From Doris montereyensis (Eukaryota > Mollusca > Gastropoda > Nudibranchia > Dorididae): DNA of 64,000 bases. The translations under genes and the position numbers were made by a program. This document shows, in pieces, positions 41,601 through 49,450 of this stretch. Position 1 is the stretch's first letter. Each line of letters starts with the position of its first letter. Where the stretch lies: positions 27,501-91,500 of the forward strand of contig JAXRKP010000569.1 of the NCBI GenBank assembly GCA_037039925.1, in the 5' to 3' direction. The notes under the pieces are model-generated. The model was not told where the DNA came from. It saw only the letters and a program-made list of their open reading frames with translations, and made no database searches.

Positions 41601-44600
41601 GGCAATTGACTCAACGTGTGCGCGTGTGTGACACAGTTTTAGTCTCTCATTTTCATATATTTATATAGATATTAATAGGCACCTTCACTGTTCCCCATTA
41701 TATGCGTAATTATATGAGAAAGTGAGAGAATGCAGAGGAGGAGAGAGACAGAGATAGTGACAGACAGAGAGTTTTAATTTTTAATTTTTTTAAGGACATC
41801 ATCTCGACCACAATTGGGCTTGATTCCTCTTGCAAAGTGCACCAGTCTAATTCTTTCTTTTGCCTGTCAAATCTTTACCTTTGATCCCATGTAGGTATTG
41901 CTGTCACTTGTGTCAAAAAATACATGTTGGCCATGTTCAGGTTGAGCACAGACTGGGCTTTTACCTGAACGTGGCCTGTCTTTAGCAGGTGCATCGCTTG
42001 AACAGGCCGCTTACAGGGGTTGTACAGGCAAACCTCAAAATAAACCTGTGTTCTGAGTAGCCAACTTTAGGAGAATGAATATAATCAACTACCGCCATAG
42101 ATCATGTTGTATTGTCATGATAGGTCCTAGAATGTCATATCTCCAAATCGTGTGATGAAGTAAAAGGGCCAGCATTTTTTCTAAAATACTTTGTCCATTG
42201 ACAGTTTATCAATGTTACTCCTTCAACATTTCTAAATTGCAATATTTTGGAGGAGTGTTTGATAAATGGAAATACCAGTGCCCGAGGAAACGACTATCAT
42301 ATTCAATTGTTGGCCACAATGAAACAAGCAAAACAAGAATATGATTTGCACTAAAGCCAATTGAAAGCATTACTAACAGCAAGATAAGCCTATATGAGGA
42401 ACAAAAAGCTCAAGTTTCATGGGTAGTAAACTGTTATCCTCAAAGGCTATTTTATGATATCTTTTCTTTTTTAATTGGACCTAAGTCATATTACCTCCGA
42501 AAGAACCCTTTAAATGGCAACCATCGATGCTTACTTGCTCCAGCTGGTGGGGAAGCCAATTAAAGATACCTGCAGCTCAATTCTATAGTGATCAAGGGAC
42601 CCGAAGGAAGTCGACAAACACACATTCTCTTAGGTTGGGTACAGGGCCTAAATGTCCTTGGGCTGACAAATAGTTAAGTACTGGGTTGTACCTAAAGCCC
42701 CTCCACTGTGCTGAGTAAGGGCAGAGAAGTTGATAGATGCTACCCAGATGGGCAGGAACCCCCGTCATTGCTCAAGTGGCTCTGTGGGGGAATTGTTTAG
42801 CATCAATAATGATAAGTTTGATAAGCCTAGAAGCCTGTGGGACCAGATCATATCCTGCTTAAACATAACATTGGATGCAAGGTCACACACATTCCTAGGC
42901 TCTTCTAATGTAGGAACTCATTGTCAAAACTAGGATTTAAATCCATAAGCTCATGGCTTCAATTCCAATTTTTACTTTTAGGTCATCAACACCACTATGG
43001 CATTTTAAGATTAGTGGAAATTTATTCAAAAATGTATTTAATAAAATATGTGGCACCAATGTCTAGAATTCTTGAATCACTTTCTAATCCCATTCATGAA
43101 ATACCAGCAGTAAACATAGATATTTTAAGTTTAAAGCATGATTAGCAAACATAGTTTGCTTTGATTGGTTATTAACTTATTTCATTGTAATCATAGTCTT
43201 ATTTTTATTCATCTATAGGTGTGCCTCAGATGGTTCAATGAAAACAGAGACAAAGATTTCACCTGTAAGGAGACAGAGCTCATACCTCAGCACCCTAACA
43301 AGAGGATTGATGACGTAAGTTTCATTTTAATTGTGTAGTATTAATATGTATGAGGTGGCAATGTGGGGTTTTTTCAAAAGTACAGATGGTTACTACATTG
43401 TGTTTTTCCAATTATGATGATCATGTCTGCAAGGCAAAATGTTTCACCTGAAGTGACTCTATCCTGAGCTCATCCATGCAGGGTCCATCAAACTTATGCT
43501 TCCTTGGTGAATGAAATGTTTATATGGGTGTTGAGGTATATATTTATAACCAAGCCTTCGGCCATGTAGAATTTTTATATCATTATTATCATTGCATTTT
43601 TACCTTATGTATGTTTGATATTGTACATGTATGCATGTTTGATATTGTACATGTATGTATGTTTGATATTGGTCATGATTGTGCTCTTTTAGAATTTTAC
43701 CTATTAGATTGGCTTGTCAAATTGCTTAGAGCTCTTATGTTGATAAGCAATAGAAATGTACTAATTATTTTTATTATTATTATTATTATTATTATTACTG
43801 TAATTAATAAGACCTCATGCATATACTCATTTACTTTCTTTTTGTTCTCAGAGAGGGACTTTCAAGACAAATATCAATATAAGCCACCTGCCTTGTGGCT
43901 TATCGACTGGGGACATGGCAGATGATGAAAGAGAAGACAGTTCAGAGCCAGATCCCGATTATGATGAGCATGACAGTGGTCAGTCTTTATAAAAAAATTA
44001 AAAAAACATATATTTTGATTTTGATTTACCTCAATGGTTGAGATTGACTCTTAAGTGTCAACCTAAGGTTTTGGAATTTCTATCATGCCATGCAAAGTTT
44101 TTGCCAGAAGCCAGAGTTTAAAATTTTCTGTGGGCTAAGAATTGCTAGAATTTCTTAGATTTACCTCAATGTACTCATTAATGGGTTACATTTTTATGGA
44201 ACTTACTTGCCTAAACAGCTTAAAAAGTTGCTTATTTTTTTGTTCTTTAGATGTGTCTAATTAAGACAAAATAAATTTCCTTCAAGGCCATAGGGCTAGA
44301 GCTTATCCTGGTTTCTGTAGCCTGAAGCAGAATAGATAAGGCATTATTTCCTGGCTATGATGCTGCCTGTCGTAGCCTCAGCTAAGGAAGGCCAGCCATT
44401 ACTAATATTACTATCATTACCTAGATTGAGTGGGGAAATTTGTTCAATGTCGTTCCTGAGAAGTATAACTTCGGACCTAGCATTGCCAGAAATTAAACTA
44501 AATAACTGATAATCAAAAGTTTTGTAGCATAACCACAGGGCCATGGATGAAACAAAGTTTGACATGGTGTTGAGGATTAGTAAGACTTGAGAAGAGGCAT

Positions 44601-47088
44601 TGGAGGATTTATAAATCCCAGTAGTGCACAAGTTTTTCTATATTTTTCATGAATTTTGTTCTTTAGAAATGTGTTTGAAATGAAAATATTTTAGGTTTAC
44701 TTCACTCATCATAAAGATGGCTTAATACAATTGAATTGAGAGTGGATGGAGAGTCAAACATGAACTTATTAATCTGAAATGCATATACAGCTTGAAAAAA
44801 AGTGTTTAAACCATGCACTCAAATATATTTAGAAATTTCTTTTGAATTTGTTTTAGAATTTAGAGATGCTTATATAATCAATTTGTCTTTTTTCCCATTA
44901 CCTAGATGACCTTGTCACCATGACCTCATCTAGCCAACCTGACCTCTACGCCTCAGAATCTGCCTCAGGTAGCCTTTCACATATACCCAACTCAGCGTCT
45001 CAAGATCCCCTACAGGTAATATATGTGTAGTGCTCCTAACATTTGAAAAGATGAAGGGTTTCATTAACCGTGATATATCCAAATGTCTTGAAACGAAGAA
45101 GAGTGAAAAATTCGTTACTAGTGTCTATGATTTGTCCAATGAACAATCAATATCTTAATCTATCAAGGACATTGAGGATGTCTGACAATGACAATGTGAT
45201 TTAAATCAGACATGTGTTCTTTCACAGAATCAATAACTTTAATTTCACTTTTTGTTGTTGTCAAAAATGTGATATATCCACCATCTACGTTCTTCACAAA
45301 ACGCAATATATCCAGAAAATATGAAAGCAACACTCCTGTAAATAAAAAGAAAAGAAAAGAAACAACATCGAATCAATCATCAAACACGTTCATGGTGTTT
45401 TGCGTGACAATAAAAGGCAGGAAAAAACACCTAAGATAAATTTCAGAGTATTAAAACCAGCCAAGCATAATGCCCACCATCGAAAAAAAATGTGCATGTT
45501 TGTCATTTGACAAGTTCTGTTTGGCTGAGAATGTAGGTATCTTGTTTTGTGAAAAATAATCATTGGGCGTATATGACATTTTGTATCAAAAACGTCAAGC
45601 TGAAATGAATGGAATATATTGTGCTATGTGTGAAAAAAGAAGCTATTTACCAGTAGAGATTTCAAAATGAAACATCACAGGGACATTAACTAATTTTTCT
45701 TAATTTTGGTTTATATTGCGTTATGGGATGAAGCCCTTCATTTGTACTTATCATAAAAAGATTTTTATTTATGCTTTATCCCCCCCCCCCCCCCCACACA
45801 AAAAAAAGCATTATCACGTGTCTCAAACATTCCTCAGGGGGTGAGCCTGACTGATGCCCAAAGCAGCGAAACAGAGGCTTCCAGTTTTGAAAGCAATCTC
45901 TCAGCCCATGCACTGCTCGGCTCTCGAGCAAGCAGCAGTTGTCAAAAAATGAAGAAGAGGCAGAAGAAGGGGAAAAGGGATCCAAAGATTTGGACCCAGT
46001 TGTCTGATCACTACATCTTTTACAGTAAACAAAAGGTAATTACTTATTGCCGCTTTTTTCTTCTTTGGTTCAAGAATTATGAATCACTGAGTAGAATGGG
46101 ATGAAATTTTATGCAATTTGTTACCACTGCACAATATTGGAGATCTTATGGAATTGATGGTCAGTATCACATAATGTCATTGACTCAGGTTTCTTTACAC
46201 AGCTTCACTTGATTTGACTCTTCAATACCCTGTGTTTCATATGTACACATGGGGAACTCGGTAGTCCAGAGGCAAGGTGTCAGCCTCTCAACCAAAAGGT
46301 AGTGGATTCGATCCCCGCCAATAGTTGAAAAACGTTCTCAAGTTTTTTTCAAGCAAAATCTACCCCCTGGTTTAGGTAGGTGGATCGACACATAGTCCCA
46401 TTGGAGACAGAAGATAGAAAGGTGGCCCTATGTGCAGATCACAACACTCTGTGCATGTTAAAGATCCCTTGGTTGTTTACAGTGCAATGTGGGGAAAATT
46501 TTAAATCTTACCAAAAACCCAGAGATCACCTTAGTTGTGGATGTAGGTAAACTCAAATCAAATCATATGTACACATTTGGATATTTCTTTCTCTTTTAAG
46601 AAGAGAGAACAAATGAGAAATTTATCTTTTCATTGTCATATTTAATGCAAATAAAATATGGGTGAAGATAAGGCAATCTTTTTACATTTTATATTTTCAT
46701 TTATTTATTAATCCATCCCCCACTTTTTTTATTCCACAAAGAATCTTCTTATGTGAATCAAGAATATTTAATCCATGATTATGGAATTGGCATCTTCACT
46801 TCATAGCATGCTTTTATGATTAAAAACTTGATTAGAATTGCATCTTCCACAATCTTTAGTTATTCCTTGAGTTTCATCCATTATTGCTGGTTTTTGTGTC
46901 ATCCCATTGTGGTGTCAAGTACGTTATTGAGAATTGTAGCAAAACGAAATCATTCCCATGATATAAGGCAATGTCTTTTTTTTAAAGTGAAAGTTACATG
47001 TCTTCTGCATTGAATGTAATACTTTCTTCCACAGATGACTCCCGTCACCTTGTTTGATGTAAATATCACAGACGCAAGCTGCATATGA
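20692..47088 (+). CDS. MGRN1: E3 ubiquitin ligase MGRN1/RNF157 (mahogunin) orthologue, multi-exon
   Basis: Exons: 20692-20782, 23650-23768, 29520-29607, 31565-31708, 34578-34695, 35582-35645, 36657-36817, 37912-38148, 38606-38717, 39052-39121, 39700-39796, 41376-41485, 43219-43314, 43854-43978, 44906-45015, 45838-46035, 47035-47088; about 664 codons, near RNF157 length. The start MGATLT gives Gly2 for N-myristoylation, as in human MGRN1 (MGSILS), so the in-frame upstream ATG at 20581 is not used here. Then come AYRYPPKTG, FIMGGERF, a DAR2-like region (exons 2-7, ending KPLKQKQVVDGLCYLLQEIY), the C3HC4 RING (exon 8), VPPGYEAISLIEALNG (exon 9) and a Ser/acidic tail. Family members ubiquitinate trafficking and receptor targets at membranes. 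Exon 3 lacks one base relative to the conserved frame. All other junction phases agree. The exon 12 donor is GC, and the exon 6 donor (GTTTGA) is weak. The C-terminus is uncertain (see 45838-47088). Confidence 0.93.
20925..21600 (-). mobile_element. LINE family A fragment (RT region) in MGRN1 intron 1
   Basis: Aligns with copy 661-3990 from about 885 to 1520. On the minus strand it still reads MLSFADDLVLFGKSERDLQ. Its 5' part is found 850 bp further on, at 22455-22785, so the two may be one copy split by deletion and insertion. Confidence 0.85.
21601..22454. other. Sequence between two halves of a LINE copy
   Basis: Not LINE-like. It includes a repeated 'TCCCGATTTT/CCGATTTTCCG' pattern (about 21625-21720), several TAGATCTAGATC runs (about 22028, 22090) and GT/GA simple repeats (about 22176-22290). 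A minus-strand frame opposite 21600-21780 looks protein-like but I do not recognise it. Confidence 0.4.
22455..22785 (-). mobile_element. LINE family A 5' end with a single monomer
   Basis: Contains the endonuclease start (CATGTTTCAAAAATCACAAT in plus orientation), the leader GGTTTTGGATAAGCAGGGAA, the 'CCACCTTGAGGCCTCC' block, one ~68-bp monomer, and the CCCGGG terminus at 22780-22785. Confidence 0.85.
22786..23649. other. End of MGRN1 intron 1, nothing recognised
   Basis: Unique-looking intronic sequence. No conserved frame other than exon 2 that follows. Confidence 0.5.
25230..25855. repeat. Degenerate GTGAATGATGAA minisatellite, split in two
   Basis: Two tracts (25230-25365 and 25690-25855) of imperfect ~22-bp units built on ATGATGAAACTGTGAGTGTGA are separated by about 320 bp of other DNA. 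The inserted part has a degenerate minus-strand tRNA-like head near 25625-25685. Confidence 0.7.
25856..26081 (+). mobile_element. SINE family A
   Basis: A head remnant (GGTTAGGCTGCTGGTCTTGG) and the body blocks AGCACTAGCAAGGGAG, CACGCTATAGAGACC and TAATGTCCTTGAAGGGAC match the copies at 11262 and 29105. The B box is largely lost. Confidence 0.75.
26082..26205 (+). repeat. Interspersed repeat family C, directly after a SINE
   Basis: Contains TTGATCTCAGGGGCAAG, AGGAAGCAGCAAGAT, a purine-rich run and ATCTACCAGTAGCATCC. The first third of the element is missing. Confidence 0.6.
26255..26560 (+). mobile_element. SINE family B (tRNA-derived)
   Basis: The head GGGGACTCGGTAGTCTAGAT (A box) and GAGGGTTCAAGCCCC (B box) resemble a tRNA with a long variable arm (Leu/Ser type). 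The body blocks CACCTAGTCCCAT and CATGTGCAGATCACAAC follow. The 3' part that became a minisatellite at 9567 is degenerate here. Confidence 0.85.
27236..27510 (+). repeat. Interspersed repeat family D, copy 2
   Basis: Inverted relative to the copy at 6045-6330. Shared blocks are TGATTCATTTTAACNCTCCT, GCATTCCTGAG, GGCTGAGTCGGGCCAA and CTCAAAA. Confidence 0.6.
27511..28400. other. Intron 2 sequence, nothing recognised
   Basis: AT-rich, no conserved frames. Confidence 0.45.
28403..28498 (-). mobile_element. Internally deleted mini-copy of LINE family A
   Basis: On the plus strand TCAGTTCCCATTCTACCTTT (element 3' end) is followed within about 40 bp by TTTCTCTGAATTAG and GGTTTTGGATAAGCAGGGGA (element leader). 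Over 3 kb between these is missing, yet the tail side is in place (TTTATTTATCAG). Confidence 0.7.
28499..28785 (+). repeat. ~285-bp direct repeat, copy 1 (intron 2)
   Basis: Nearly identical to 31772-32050: AAATTTCTGATTA, CTTCTATCGAAAAAACAAGA, AACATCTGGGTGTTAATTGT, TTACTGGGGATGGGAGTG and CAGAATGATTTCTTGCT. Differences are a few substitutions and short indels. It begins exactly where the LINE mini-copy ends. Confidence 0.9.
28801..28887. repeat. Long imperfect hairpin
   Basis: Arms 28808-28833 and 28852-28877 pair over 26 bp with two mismatches (AGATAAAGTG and CACAGCA are the conserved arm parts), flanked by A runs that extend the symmetry. The loop is 18 nt. It lies immediately downstream of a duplicated block but is not part of the duplication. 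Confidence 0.85.
29105..29420 (-). mobile_element. SINE family A, longest copy (intron 2)
   Basis: In plus orientation: GTTCCTTCATGGCCATTACG (3' body), then the body, then TTTGCTAGGATTCGACCCCA (B box) and AACTGCTCAGCCACCGAC (A box). CTAACTGC-CAGCCACCGA is repeated at the head (29376 and 29397), a small local duplication. Confidence 0.85.
29520..29607 (+). other. MGRN1: MGRN1 exon 3 with an apparent 1-base deletion
   Basis: The exon opens FPYPVPTGNDPTKTLK in phase with exon 2 and closes LVYVRKDSLRLVK in phase with exon 4, as human MGRN1 does (LVNIRKDSLRLV). The two halves are in different frames. The switch is at the AAAA run around 29563-29567, where one more A restores the frame. As written the frame stops at TGA about 29596. 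Splice sites are normal. Confidence 0.9.
29792..30064. repeat. Tandem duplication, ~139-bp unit, two copies (intron 3)
   Basis: Copies start at TATCAGAGATG (29792 and 29931) and share GATTACTGTTATGAAATA-like, CATGCGATCTGTGTG and AGTAAATCGGTGAGGTGGGT blocks. Confidence 0.9.
30070..31564. other. Rest of MGRN1 intron 3, no gene
   Basis: AT-rich. Unusually rich in TAGATCTAG-type palindromic motifs (about 30770, 30822, 31012). Confidence 0.5.
31772..32050 (+). repeat. ~285-bp direct repeat, copy 2 (intron 4)
   Basis: Partner of 28499-28785, in the same orientation 3.3 kb away on the other side of exons 3 and 4. Confidence 0.9.
32563..32755. repeat. ~46-bp tandem repeat, four units (intron 4)
   Basis: Units carry GATAATAAGTTTGGTCATTC, AAATTTATTGGTAGAA and GTGGTGGAT. 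It sits 75 bp upstream of a LINE insertion. Confidence 0.9.
32829..34496 (+). mobile_element. LINE family A, internally deleted, with clear target duplication (intron 4)
   Basis: Begins CCCGGGCAGTGGACAGG, has two 5' monomers (about 32890-33020) and an intact endonuclease frame, then jumps at about 34258 to the 3' end (AATGACAATAGAATAGC onward), missing the RT. It ends at the GATAAAGCAAGAAA tail. GGAATGTTTCA flanks it on both sides (32818-32828 and 34497-34507), an 11-bp target-site duplication proving target-primed insertion and fixing the element's 5' end. Same strand as the host gene, wholly intronic. Confidence 0.93.
33142..33984 (+). CDS. LINE family A endonuclease domain, open frame (280 codons)
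   Basis: The open frame from 33142 begins at TTG, so the true start is unclear. It codes an exonuclease-endonuclease-phosphatase fold: the N-terminal strand around FWNIECTVRAINGKE (about residues 16-30), Glu in AIAETKKKG, the catalytic GDLNARVG (about residue 155), IDYIIVSSS, and SDHHLV near the end (about residue 253). All main AP-endonuclease motifs are present, so this is the best-preserved domain of the family in the window. Such enzymes nick the target for target-primed reverse transcription. The RT that should follow is deleted in this copy, so it is not autonomous. Confidence 0.88.
   Translation: MNFRRRLEKKTDCDFWNIECTVRAINGKELELAEEMEKFKVDILAIAETKKKGQGIENVGPNHTLIFSGVDVKDRARPGVGLLMHKRQEMLLESWKFVSPWLLEINIKPKGREIKLLITYGPNEDATKEEKDIFKNDLQIAAENLKPKQELMVLGDLNARVGNNVETLGGVIGKEGETTTSPNGERLVDFCLKNNMKIANTFFPHKDIHKYTRVNEDRCEKSIIDYIIVSSSLFYNTMDARVSRGAEIFSDHHLVIVKMRLLTEENKQKRKKRRKLLNSK
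34717..34860 (-). repeat. Interspersed repeat family C (intron 5)
   Basis: Plus-strand reading: GCTGCTGGTAGGTTTTCC, TTATCTTTCATCTTGCTGCT, TTCACCCTGACATACTGTAC, ATAGTGGACAGGGTTATTTT. It starts about 20 bp after the exon 5 donor. Confidence 0.7.
34861..35581. other. Rest of intron 5
   Basis: No gene. A short (AC)n run at about 35283-35302. Confidence 0.5.
35646..36656. other. MGRN1 intron 6, nothing recognised
   Basis: AT-rich intron with the weak donor GTTTGA and a good acceptor (TTCTCCCAG). Open frames on either strand lack family signatures. Confidence 0.5.
37134..37722 (+). mobile_element. piggyBac-derived non-autonomous element (intron 7)
   Basis: Termini are perfect 15-bp inverted repeats CCCTTTGGTTGCTAT (37134-37148) and ATAGCAACCAAAGGG (37708-37722), flanked on both sides by TTAA (37130-37133, 37723-37726). 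TTAA target duplication and CCC starts are the piggyBac signature. Inside, a frame from 37327 to 37536 begins MESDDEADTYRHDIDSGDEF and continues acidic/Ser-rich, like the N-terminal leader of piggyBac transposases. The catalytic DDD core is absent, so it could only move with a transposase supplied elsewhere. Confidence 0.9.
37327..37536 (+). pseudogene. Remnant N-terminus of a piggyBac-type transposase
   Basis: About 69 codons rich in Asp/Glu/Ser (DSGDEFMPGSDDSSSISE), ending in a basic stretch. Such acidic leaders precede the DDE core in piggyBac proteins. The assignment rests on the surrounding TTAA/terminal repeats more than on the peptide itself. The usual C-terminal Cys-rich finger is absent. 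Confidence 0.6.
37912..38148 (+). other. MGRN1: MGRN1 exon 8: C3HC4 RING domain
   Basis: 79 codons, phase 0 at both ends. Zinc ligands are seen as ECVIC, LPCRH, CSNC and CPIC, beginning at about residue 277, close to the first RING Cys of human MGRN1. The stretch RDTLILPCRHLCLC is nearly invariant in the family, and the exon ends with the basic RRKTASSTNSSPQ. The RING recruits the E2 enzyme. No ligand is missing. Confidence 0.96.
38274..39208. repeat. Split duplication: one contiguous block, two separated partners
   Basis: 38274-38341 matches 38735-38800 (AATAATGTTTTGTAACCAAA, GACATAGTG, GATATTGAAAA), and 38342-38405 matches 39140-39207 (AGTCCATGAAGAATTGTATT, TTTTACCTTATGTAAATCAA). The contiguous version lacks the ~340 bp (with exon 10) that separates the partners. 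Confidence 0.85.
39891..40883. mobile_element. Candidate TTAA-flanked element containing a minisatellite (intron 11)
   Basis: TTAA at 39887-39890 precedes CCCTAGTAGCGACC, and AGGG at 40880-40883 precedes TTAA at 40884-40887. Only four terminal bases are inverted, so assignment to a piggyBac-like group is tentative. No transposase frame is present. Confidence 0.35.
40541..40860. repeat. 44-bp minisatellite with a palindrome in each unit
   Basis: Unit starts at 40541, 40585, 40629, 40673, 40717, 40761, 40803 and a degenerate one at 40847. Most full units carry the perfect palindrome CCCTATATATAGGG or a one-base variant, then CCGTGGCTCTTCCCGGTCAA. One unit is 42 bp long through loss of one TA. 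Confidence 0.95.
41486..41487 (+). other. MGRN1: GC splice donor of MGRN1 intron 12
   Basis: The exon 12 frame (phase 2) continues into exon 13 only if the donor is CAG|GCAAGC at 41485/41486. This matches the GC-AG intron consensus and there is no GT donor nearby that keeps the frame. Confidence 0.8.
41528..42062. mobile_element. MITE-like element with ~34-bp inverted ends (intron 12)
   Basis: The left end GGCTATTCACAGCACAGGTT, then TAACTTGAGGT, matches the reverse complement of the right end (GGCTACTCAGAACACAGGTT, then TATTTTGAGGT). 535 bp, no coding frame, GA-rich middle. A target duplication is not evident, so the superfamily is open. Confidence 0.65.
42063..43218. other. Rest of intron 12
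   Basis: No conserved frame. The stretch 42520-42800 is more GC-rich than its surroundings and may be an old repeat, but no family is recognised. Confidence 0.45.
43606..43798. repeat. 24-bp triplicate and an (ATT)n run (intron 13)
   Basis: Three units of TATGTATGTTTGATATTG plus TACATG at 43606-43673. A short (ATT)n run follows at about 43768-43796, near the acceptor of exon 14. Confidence 0.85.
44271..44545 (-). mobile_element. SINE family A, decayed (intron 14)
   Basis: Plus-strand blocks AATTTCCTTCAAGGCCATAG, TTATTTCCTGGCTATGATGC and CGGACCTAGCATTGCCAG match the copy at 29105. The tRNA-like head is strongly decayed. Confidence 0.65.
45838..47088 (+). other. MGRN1: Ambiguous C-terminus of MGRN1 (exons 16-17)
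   Basis: Read as written, exon 16 (45838-46035) ends in a basic tail (KKRQKKGKRDPKIWTQ) and splices at AAG|GTAATT to 47035, giving a last exon that adds about 17 residues and stops at 47086-47088. If the A6 run at about 45943-45948 lost one A, the frame becomes strongly acidic (QKNEEEAEEGEKGSKDLD) and stops at 46005-46007. The second reading looks more like the acidic tail of the family, but both splice sites of the first are good. Confidence 0.55.
46251..46563 (+). mobile_element. SINE family B with 13-bp target duplication (intron 16)
   Basis: Complete copy: GGGGAACTCGGTAGTCCAGA (A box), GTGGATTCGATCCCC (B box), body, and the 3' end CAGAGATCACCTTAGTTGTG followed by GATGTAGGTAAACTC and an AAATC tail. 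CATATGTACACAT flanks it at 46238-46250 and 46564-46576. This copy defines the ends of the family. Confidence 0.93.
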
Positions 47089-49450
47089 GAACACTTCTAT
47101 ACTCAAGACACTCAGCTTAAAATAGAGTGACTCCCACAAACCAGCTTGCAAAATATTGTCATTTGTCATGTCTCATGACATCCTTCTGTGCTGGGGCTCT
47201 TTTTAAGATTCTAAAATATCACTCTATTTTCTTTTTCAAACATCAAATTTTGAGATGATCAATTCACACTTACATAACCTGTCTGGCAGTGACTATTTCT
47301 CATGATACATTCACCTTAGTAAGAAAATATTTTCTCACTGTAAAAAAAAAAAAGGATTAAAGTATCAAAAGACAAGCGTTTGAGACTTTAAAAAGATGAA
47401 AAATGATTCATGTTTATCTGATGTAACACAACCAAGAGAGAAAAAATGCACTTAATTATTACCAAGAACAATTAATGCAGCCTTTTTTTTAAACTGACAA
47501 TAGCAACGCTATATTATCTAAAACTGACCATTAACAACAATATATCTAAGAGTGAATACATTGATCACAAGTTTTATTCAATCGTCTAGAGAAAACAGCA
47601 AAACCATAAGGCAGGTAGCAATGCTACACAGACAATACAATACCATAGTGCATATAAAGGCCCTGTCACTCAGATATGAGTCTCTAGTCAGAATGAGCGA
47701 TCTATGTATGATTTTTTTTAAAGAAACCATATGCACCACACAATCCTATTCTGGGCACAAATGAGAAGTTGCTGTTCTTTTATGCCTTGAGTTTACTTTC
47801 ATACTAATCTGCCTTTCCTTTCTCACAAGCATGGTCAGTGTAGTCATTTCTAGTTTTTTTTTCCTTCTACTGGAGCTGAAAAGGAGCATGGGGAACACTT
47901 TCAACGGTTGAATTTTTTGCTGGCAGATGCTGTAAGGATGATTTGGTGTCGGGTTGCTCTTTGTTAGCACACTTGTAGCTGCCAGTTCTAGTATTTGTTA
48001 TTCTGACAGATAGTTGGGAAAGCTTGTTGATTTATTGTTCTTTATAATACAAAACTGATGCAAATGGACACAAGCACTAGCTTGGGAGTGAAAACCTGCG
48101 TCAGACTAGTGTCCTAAACAGAAGGTGATCATTATCTCCTATTCCGCTTCACGCTACAGAAATCAAGATATGCTTTGGCTCTACGGGCTGTAATGGCCTA
48201 AGAGAAACTTAATCAATACGAAACTTATCACTAAATCATATTCAGGAAGAATTGTACATGAATATGAGCATAAATCGTGAAACTTAATTCTTTTTCTGCT
48301 AGAATTTTTTTATTATTTAGAAATAATGATAAACGATATATATTCTCTGTCTGTTGTCAAATGGTTTCATCAATATTAACGTCAAGGCCTGATATATACA
48401 TATGCTTAAATTTGAAAGTATATTGTTATTTAAATAACCATCAAACCCTATTGATAATGAACAAGCCTATTCTGGAGGATGTGTTTAAGTAACGTTCAAG
48501 AATGTGTTATGTCAAGAAAGTTGATTGTGATATTGTAGCTTTTAGCACATGGAAGGATGATCTGACGTTGATTTTTAAGTGAGCTATATTTACATTCTCT
48601 GCATGTTTGTAGTAGGAAGCTAATTACAGTGATACGGTTTTGAAATGCAAGTGAAAGAATTCATATGAAGATTATTGATTCCCATCCCTTCTTTTTATTA
48701 TTACAGAATGTTTGATGTGCATTTGAATTCGTTGGATAGAGTGACAGATGATTGCATGCTTTAATGATTTGCACACAATATCTGTAAAGCTGCACTATTA
48801 TAATACTTTTTCTCATACCCCTATGTTACATTGGTGTCTTTCAAGTTTTAAGATGTCAGAAATTGACCGCCATTTTGCTATGAAGAAGAGCCTGATGTTG
48901 CCTGATTTCTCTGTGGAGAACCTGAGACATCCATGAAAGACATGCAGCAAGACAAGCATTCTGAAGTCTACCAATGCTAAAGAGAGACAGTTTACCCCAG
49001 TTTCCTCAGTTTCAATCTTTATCATGTAATTATATACACCATAGCTTTAGTTCTCATTAGTGGCTCTTTCGCACTCAGAGCTCAAAGCTTACTAAAGTTA
49101 GATTGTTATTTAAATAACATATCACTTGACTGCAAAAATGCTTCGAAATGTTAATTTTTGAATTTTAAAATTTTCTTCAAAGCCTATGTTGTGGTCTTCC
49201 TAAGAGTGTCTGTTCCATAATGACTCAGAAAAGATGTAATGTGACATGTACGGCTGTAGGTTCCAATATTTTTAAAAAATTTTAAAATGTCTTGTCATGT
49301 TGCTTTCTCTTCTTTCCCTTCACCTTCCCAACCCAATGGCTCTAATTTCTTCTGTGATGGGATAACCAGGAGAAGGGGAGGGAGGGGTTGGAAAAGAAAA
49401 ACAAGTGTTTTCATCGAATGAAAAGTGAAATATGATCAAAATTAAAACAA
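47089..49450 (+). other. Probable MGRN1 3' UTR / downstream region
   Basis: AT-rich, without conserved frames, directly after the last coding exon. Poly(A) signal variants exist but none can be chosen by eye. The SINE remnant at 48060 lies inside it. Confidence 0.4.
48060..48212 (+). mobile_element. SINE family A, 3' body only
   Basis: CAAGCACTAGCTTGGGAGTG, AGAAGGTGATCATTATC, CACGCTACAGAAATC and GGCTGTAATGGCC match other family-A copies. The head is missing. Confidence 0.7.

Noticed and set aside
43524..43925. 133-codon protein ending near exon 14
   Set aside because: Runs out of frame through exon 14 and across an ATT tract.
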